Shown here: positions 61,368 to 64,000 of the stretch, one piece after another | How the letters are laid out: every line of letters starts with the position of its first letter | Numbering within the stretch: position 1 is the stretch's first letter | Assembly: GCA_004009845.1 (NCBI GenBank) | Contig: RMBW01000012.1 | Location: forward strand, 310,001 to 374,000 | Direction: 5' to 3' | Source: Davidsoniella eucalypti | Lineage: Eukaryota; Ascomycota; Sordariomycetes; Microascales; Ceratocystidaceae | Length of the DNA: 64,000 bases | Translations under genes and position numbers: made by a program | The notes under the pieces: generated by a model | Told to the model about the DNA's origin: nothing | The model's input: the letters and a program-made list of their open reading frames with translations, nothing else | Databases searched by the model: none

Positions 61368-62926
61368 GCGGATACGATTTGAAGAAGATAAGAAAAAGCA
61401 GCCTAGCGGACTTTGGGGCCAAAAAGGCTGGGCGTTGGCTGTAGAGGGTCGATTACGTAGACACTGCGTGGTGTTTTGTTTACTTGTTGTGTTTTTTTGT
61501 CCGCGTGCTCTAATTTTTCCTGGCTTTGAGGTCAGACACAGGTGACCGATTCTGGTCAATTCCGAGTCTGTCGTCGATGAAGGCCTGTTTTTGCTAATTT
61601 CCATATTTCCGCGCCTTGTTTGTAACTGTAAACCCTTTTTTCGTTCGATAGTATTCTTTTCCTTGTTTTAAAGGCAACTCGCCTTGTTGCTTTTGTATTT
61701 TTTTTAAAACTCGTGTGTATAAAAAATGTATTTATTTTTCTTAGTTTCAATAGTTATAAGCTACATTTTCAGTTGCCAGTCACGATGTCTGTAGTGCTAA
61801 ATAAAGCACCGATTATCGTGAGATGGCGAGAATCTATTCTGTAGCCTAGGTAAATGCATATCGATGATTGTCAGATTGTCATCCTCTTCTGACTGAATAA
61901 AATGCGGCCCTCGTGTCTTGTAGTCCGATATTGAGCGGCCTAGAAGCCCTTCAACTTCGCTAGAACCAGGGCAGCGCTCGGGCCTACACTGTCTTCGCCA
62001 TCCACTACGGAGTACCACGTCAAGACCTATCAAAGCCCGGGGAAATGATGATAATGACTCTCGTCGGCCTGCCGAACTGCATCATGTCAGCTTTGCTTCC
62101 TGCAGGCTTCCACCCCTGGTCGCAACTCCCTGGCCCAGCTTGATACAGTGTCATTGGACAAGGCTGCGCCTAAGTCCGCTAGCAAAGCGGGCGGCCGGTG
62201 AGATTTAGAAATTAGGCGGTGCTTTCAGTGTTTCGAGCGTACTTCTGTTGATTTTTCCAAGTGACTTCTTTGCAGGCATATGACCGCACAGCATCAAGCT
62301 CCCTCCCTCCCCCGTGGTAACCGACGGGAAACTGCAACGCTATGGACACATTTGGCAGAGCTGTGCAGTGAAAATACAACGTACTCATTGGCGATCATAG
62401 ACTATCGACAGGCTCTAAAACCCAAAGTGGCAGATGTAGCTGTCTCTGTATTCACATACGCTGACCAACGAGTCAACGACCAAGACAGCAAAGAAGAAAC
62501 AAACTACAATCAAAGAACCCGTCGCCAACCTTACTGGCCTTGGTTGTGTTTGCTCTATAGGCCTATGTAGGTTACGACGAGCTGAACTTGACTTGGTAAT
62601 GTTTAATCACATGTGATGGCGTCTCTAAAGGCTCTCAATTGCCTTGTTGCAGCGCCACACATACACTACAAAAACTGGGAAAAGCTGTGCCAGTAAGAAA
62701 GAGGGAGGGACTACGCTAGCCTAGCCTACACAATCGTGGTGTAGAGACAGAATGACGGACTGGTGCTCGCTAAACCTTTTGTGTAATACTACAGTTACCT
62801 TGACTAGGGCCTGGGGGGAAAGCTGGTAAATCGATTAGTGTTTACTTTTGAAGCCCAAGGATCTTTCTGCCTAGTCAAATCATACCAACGTCTGGTCACA
62901 GTGGTGCTCTTGGTATCACTGGACAA
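61368..62926. other. Intergenic between six-cysteine genes 4 and 5
   Basis: No supported gene. The first 400 bp are T-rich, as expected for a 3' untranslated region. The rest has only short frames (at most about 96 codons at 62280-62570) without recognisable features. Confidence 0.5.
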
Positions 62927-62935
62927 TATAAAAAG
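62927..62935 (+). promoter_or_regulatory. TATA box of six-cysteine gene 5
   Basis: TATAAAAAG about 170 bp before the ATG at 63097, followed by a pyrimidine-rich leader. Confidence 0.5.
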
Positions 62936-63096
62936 AGAGGCCGTCCGCCCTTCTTGGTTCCTCGAATTCTTGCCCATCATACCAAACAAACCTACCCAGC
63001 AACTCACTTGCCTTCTTCTACTTATCTACTCTCCATCTTCATCTTCATCTTCTTCTTCCCTGAACAACCAACCAATCCTACTCTACTCTACCAGCC

Positions 63097-64000
63097 ATGT
63101 GCCTTACTCGTGAGCTTTCTTCTTTCTATCACGAGGAATGCCGCAACCCGGGATACTACCACAACTTCTTTGTTCTATCCTTCTCACCTTGCCTGGCCAT
63201 GTCTAATGACTGCTCCATGTACTTTGAGACTAGCCGTCTTCCGGCTGTCTCGAGGCCTCACGTCCGCGTTGGCCCATGCCCACAATGCACAGATCCGAAG
63301 AACGGCTGGCGTCACTGGCGTATAGCTAAGCCCGATGATAGCACATACGAGCTCATCGTAACCCAGAGATGCGAGGCACGCCCGACTTACTCTTTCAAGG
63401 AGATCTTCCGTAGCATCAACGGCGGCGAACCTTCTCGCTCGGTATCGCCGCGTACCCCTACTCAGCCGCGAAACATCGCCATCCCGAGCGGTAGCGGAAG
63501 CGTAAGCCATCGCCGTGATACTCCCCGGTCTCGGACCACTGTCAGAACTGCATACACTGTAGTCGATGCGGATATGCCTCGCACGCAGCCTTATCCTCGT
63601 GAAGATCTATACGTGCGCACTGAAGGTCCCTCACGCCACAACTCGCGTTCCCCACGCACACCCGCTGCCTCATCACCTCGGTCTCCCAGACATGTGCACT
63701 TTGGAGACTCCGTCCAGTATCCCGCATCATACGGTTCGCCATCGTACGGAACTTCACCATACGGATCCTCGCCGCTCTCATCTAACATAGTAAACTACAC
63801 TACCACTATTGCCGAGCCATCCTATGCCAACGACCATGAGTGGGCGCGCCGTCATGGTCACGAGTCGTCTTCAGGATACCGTGACAGATACTCGGGTCAG
63901 CACATGACTATTGCTGAAACCACTCGATCTCAGCGCACTACAAACCGCCAGCGTGAACATGGACATGATCGCAATGAGCGACGCTCCGGTGAGCAGCGGT
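63097..64000 (+). CDS. Six-cysteine N-terminal module protein, family member 5 (3' end outside window)
   Basis: It stays open from ATG 63097 to the window end, giving at least 301 residues without an intron. Family cysteines are C2, C15, C32, C39 and CPQC at 61-64, the same spacings as member 1 up to C39. The segment after it has Trp and Arg (WRHWRIAKP), then a long Ser/Pro/Tyr/Arg-rich tail with short SPYGSS-type repeats, probably disordered. A HVHFGDSV segment occurs near the middle. The function is unknown. A clear TATA box lies upstream. Because the stop is missing, the total length is unknown. Confidence 0.8.
   Translation, partial: MCLTRELSSFYHEECRNPGYYHNFFVLSFSPCLAMSNDCSMYFETSRLPAVSRPHVRVGPCPQCTDPKNGWRHWRIAKPDDSTYELIVTQRCEARPTYSFKEIFRSINGGEPSRSVSPRTPTQPRNIAIPSGSGSVSHRRDTPRSRTTVRTAYTVVDADMPRTQPYPREDLYVRTEGPSRHNSRSPRTPAASSPRSPRHVHFGDSVQYPASYGSPSYGTSPYGSSPLSSNIVNYTTTIAEPSYANDHEWARRHGHESSSGYRDRYSGQHMTIAETTRSQRTTNRQREHGHDRNERRSGEQR

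Noticed and set aside
60630..61604. 324-codon minus-strand frame over six-cysteine gene 4
   Set aside because: It overlaps the plus-strand gene whose MC start, cysteine pattern and TATA box agree with four paralogues. The minus translation has no recognisable feature.
1..64000. CRISPR arrays, prokaryotic operons or insertion sequences
   Set aside because: The tandem repeats seen are short simple repeats without spacers, and the genes have spliceosomal introns. The DNA is eukaryotic.
1..64000. Intact LTR or DNA transposons
   Set aside because: I saw no reverse transcriptase, integrase or transposase motif in any long frame and no matching long terminal repeats. Heavily decayed copies cannot be excluded by eye.

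Overview
This window is nuclear DNA of a filamentous ascomycete (Pezizomycotina). The evidence is short GT-AG introns with CTAAC/CTGAC-type branch sites, tRNA genes with small introns beside the anticodon, pyrimidine-rich leaders, and clear homologues of Cdc24, Vps60, an SCF F-box/WD40 subunit, Mrp10 and an INDA1-type amino-acid permease. The genus cannot be fixed from the sequence. Gene density is low and very uneven: an 18.5-kb stretch (33.85-52.35 kb) holds no gene I can support.

Layout. 0-7.6 kb: possibly the last codons of one gene at the left edge, then about 7.4 kb without recognisable genes. 7.6-7.9 kb: tandem tRNA-Ser(UGA) and tRNA-Phe(GAA), both with introns. 8.3-12.8 kb: three minus-strand members of a six-cysteine protein family. 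14.2-15.5 kb: a GC-rich gene for a secreted BNR-type beta-propeller. 17.5-21.98 kb: vps60 (plus) convergent with an F-box/WD40 gene that has a 954-nt first intron. 24.2-24.5 kb: copy A of a duplicated, possibly structured noncoding element. 28.8-32.1 kb: five-exon cdc24, convergent with the small two-exon mitoribosomal gene mrp10 at 33.4-33.8 kb. 33.85-52.35 kb: AT-rich desert with a few coding-like scraps. 52.35-54.78 kb: amino-acid permease with a 717-nt intron. 58.3-58.6 kb: copy B of the noncoding element, on the opposite strand. 60.6-64.0 kb: two more six-cysteine family members on the plus strand, the last cut by the window end.

Two things stand out. First, five dispersed paralogues share the pattern MC-x(12,14)-C-x(12,23)-C-x(6,7)-C-x(20,29)-C-x2-C at the extreme N-terminus, followed by unrelated low-complexity tails. 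Each has a TATA-type box about 125-175 bp before its ATG, and two share an identical ten-base box. I do not recognise a described function. Second, two noncoding blocks of 240-280 bp, 34 kb apart on opposite strands, share long conserved segments and a hairpin with one compensatory base-pair change.

The core genes do not form a pathway. Cdc24 (polarity), Vps60 (ESCRT-III) and the F-box protein (ubiquitin ligase) are ordinary housekeeping loci. The accessory content is the six-cysteine family, the BNR protein and the noncoding pair.
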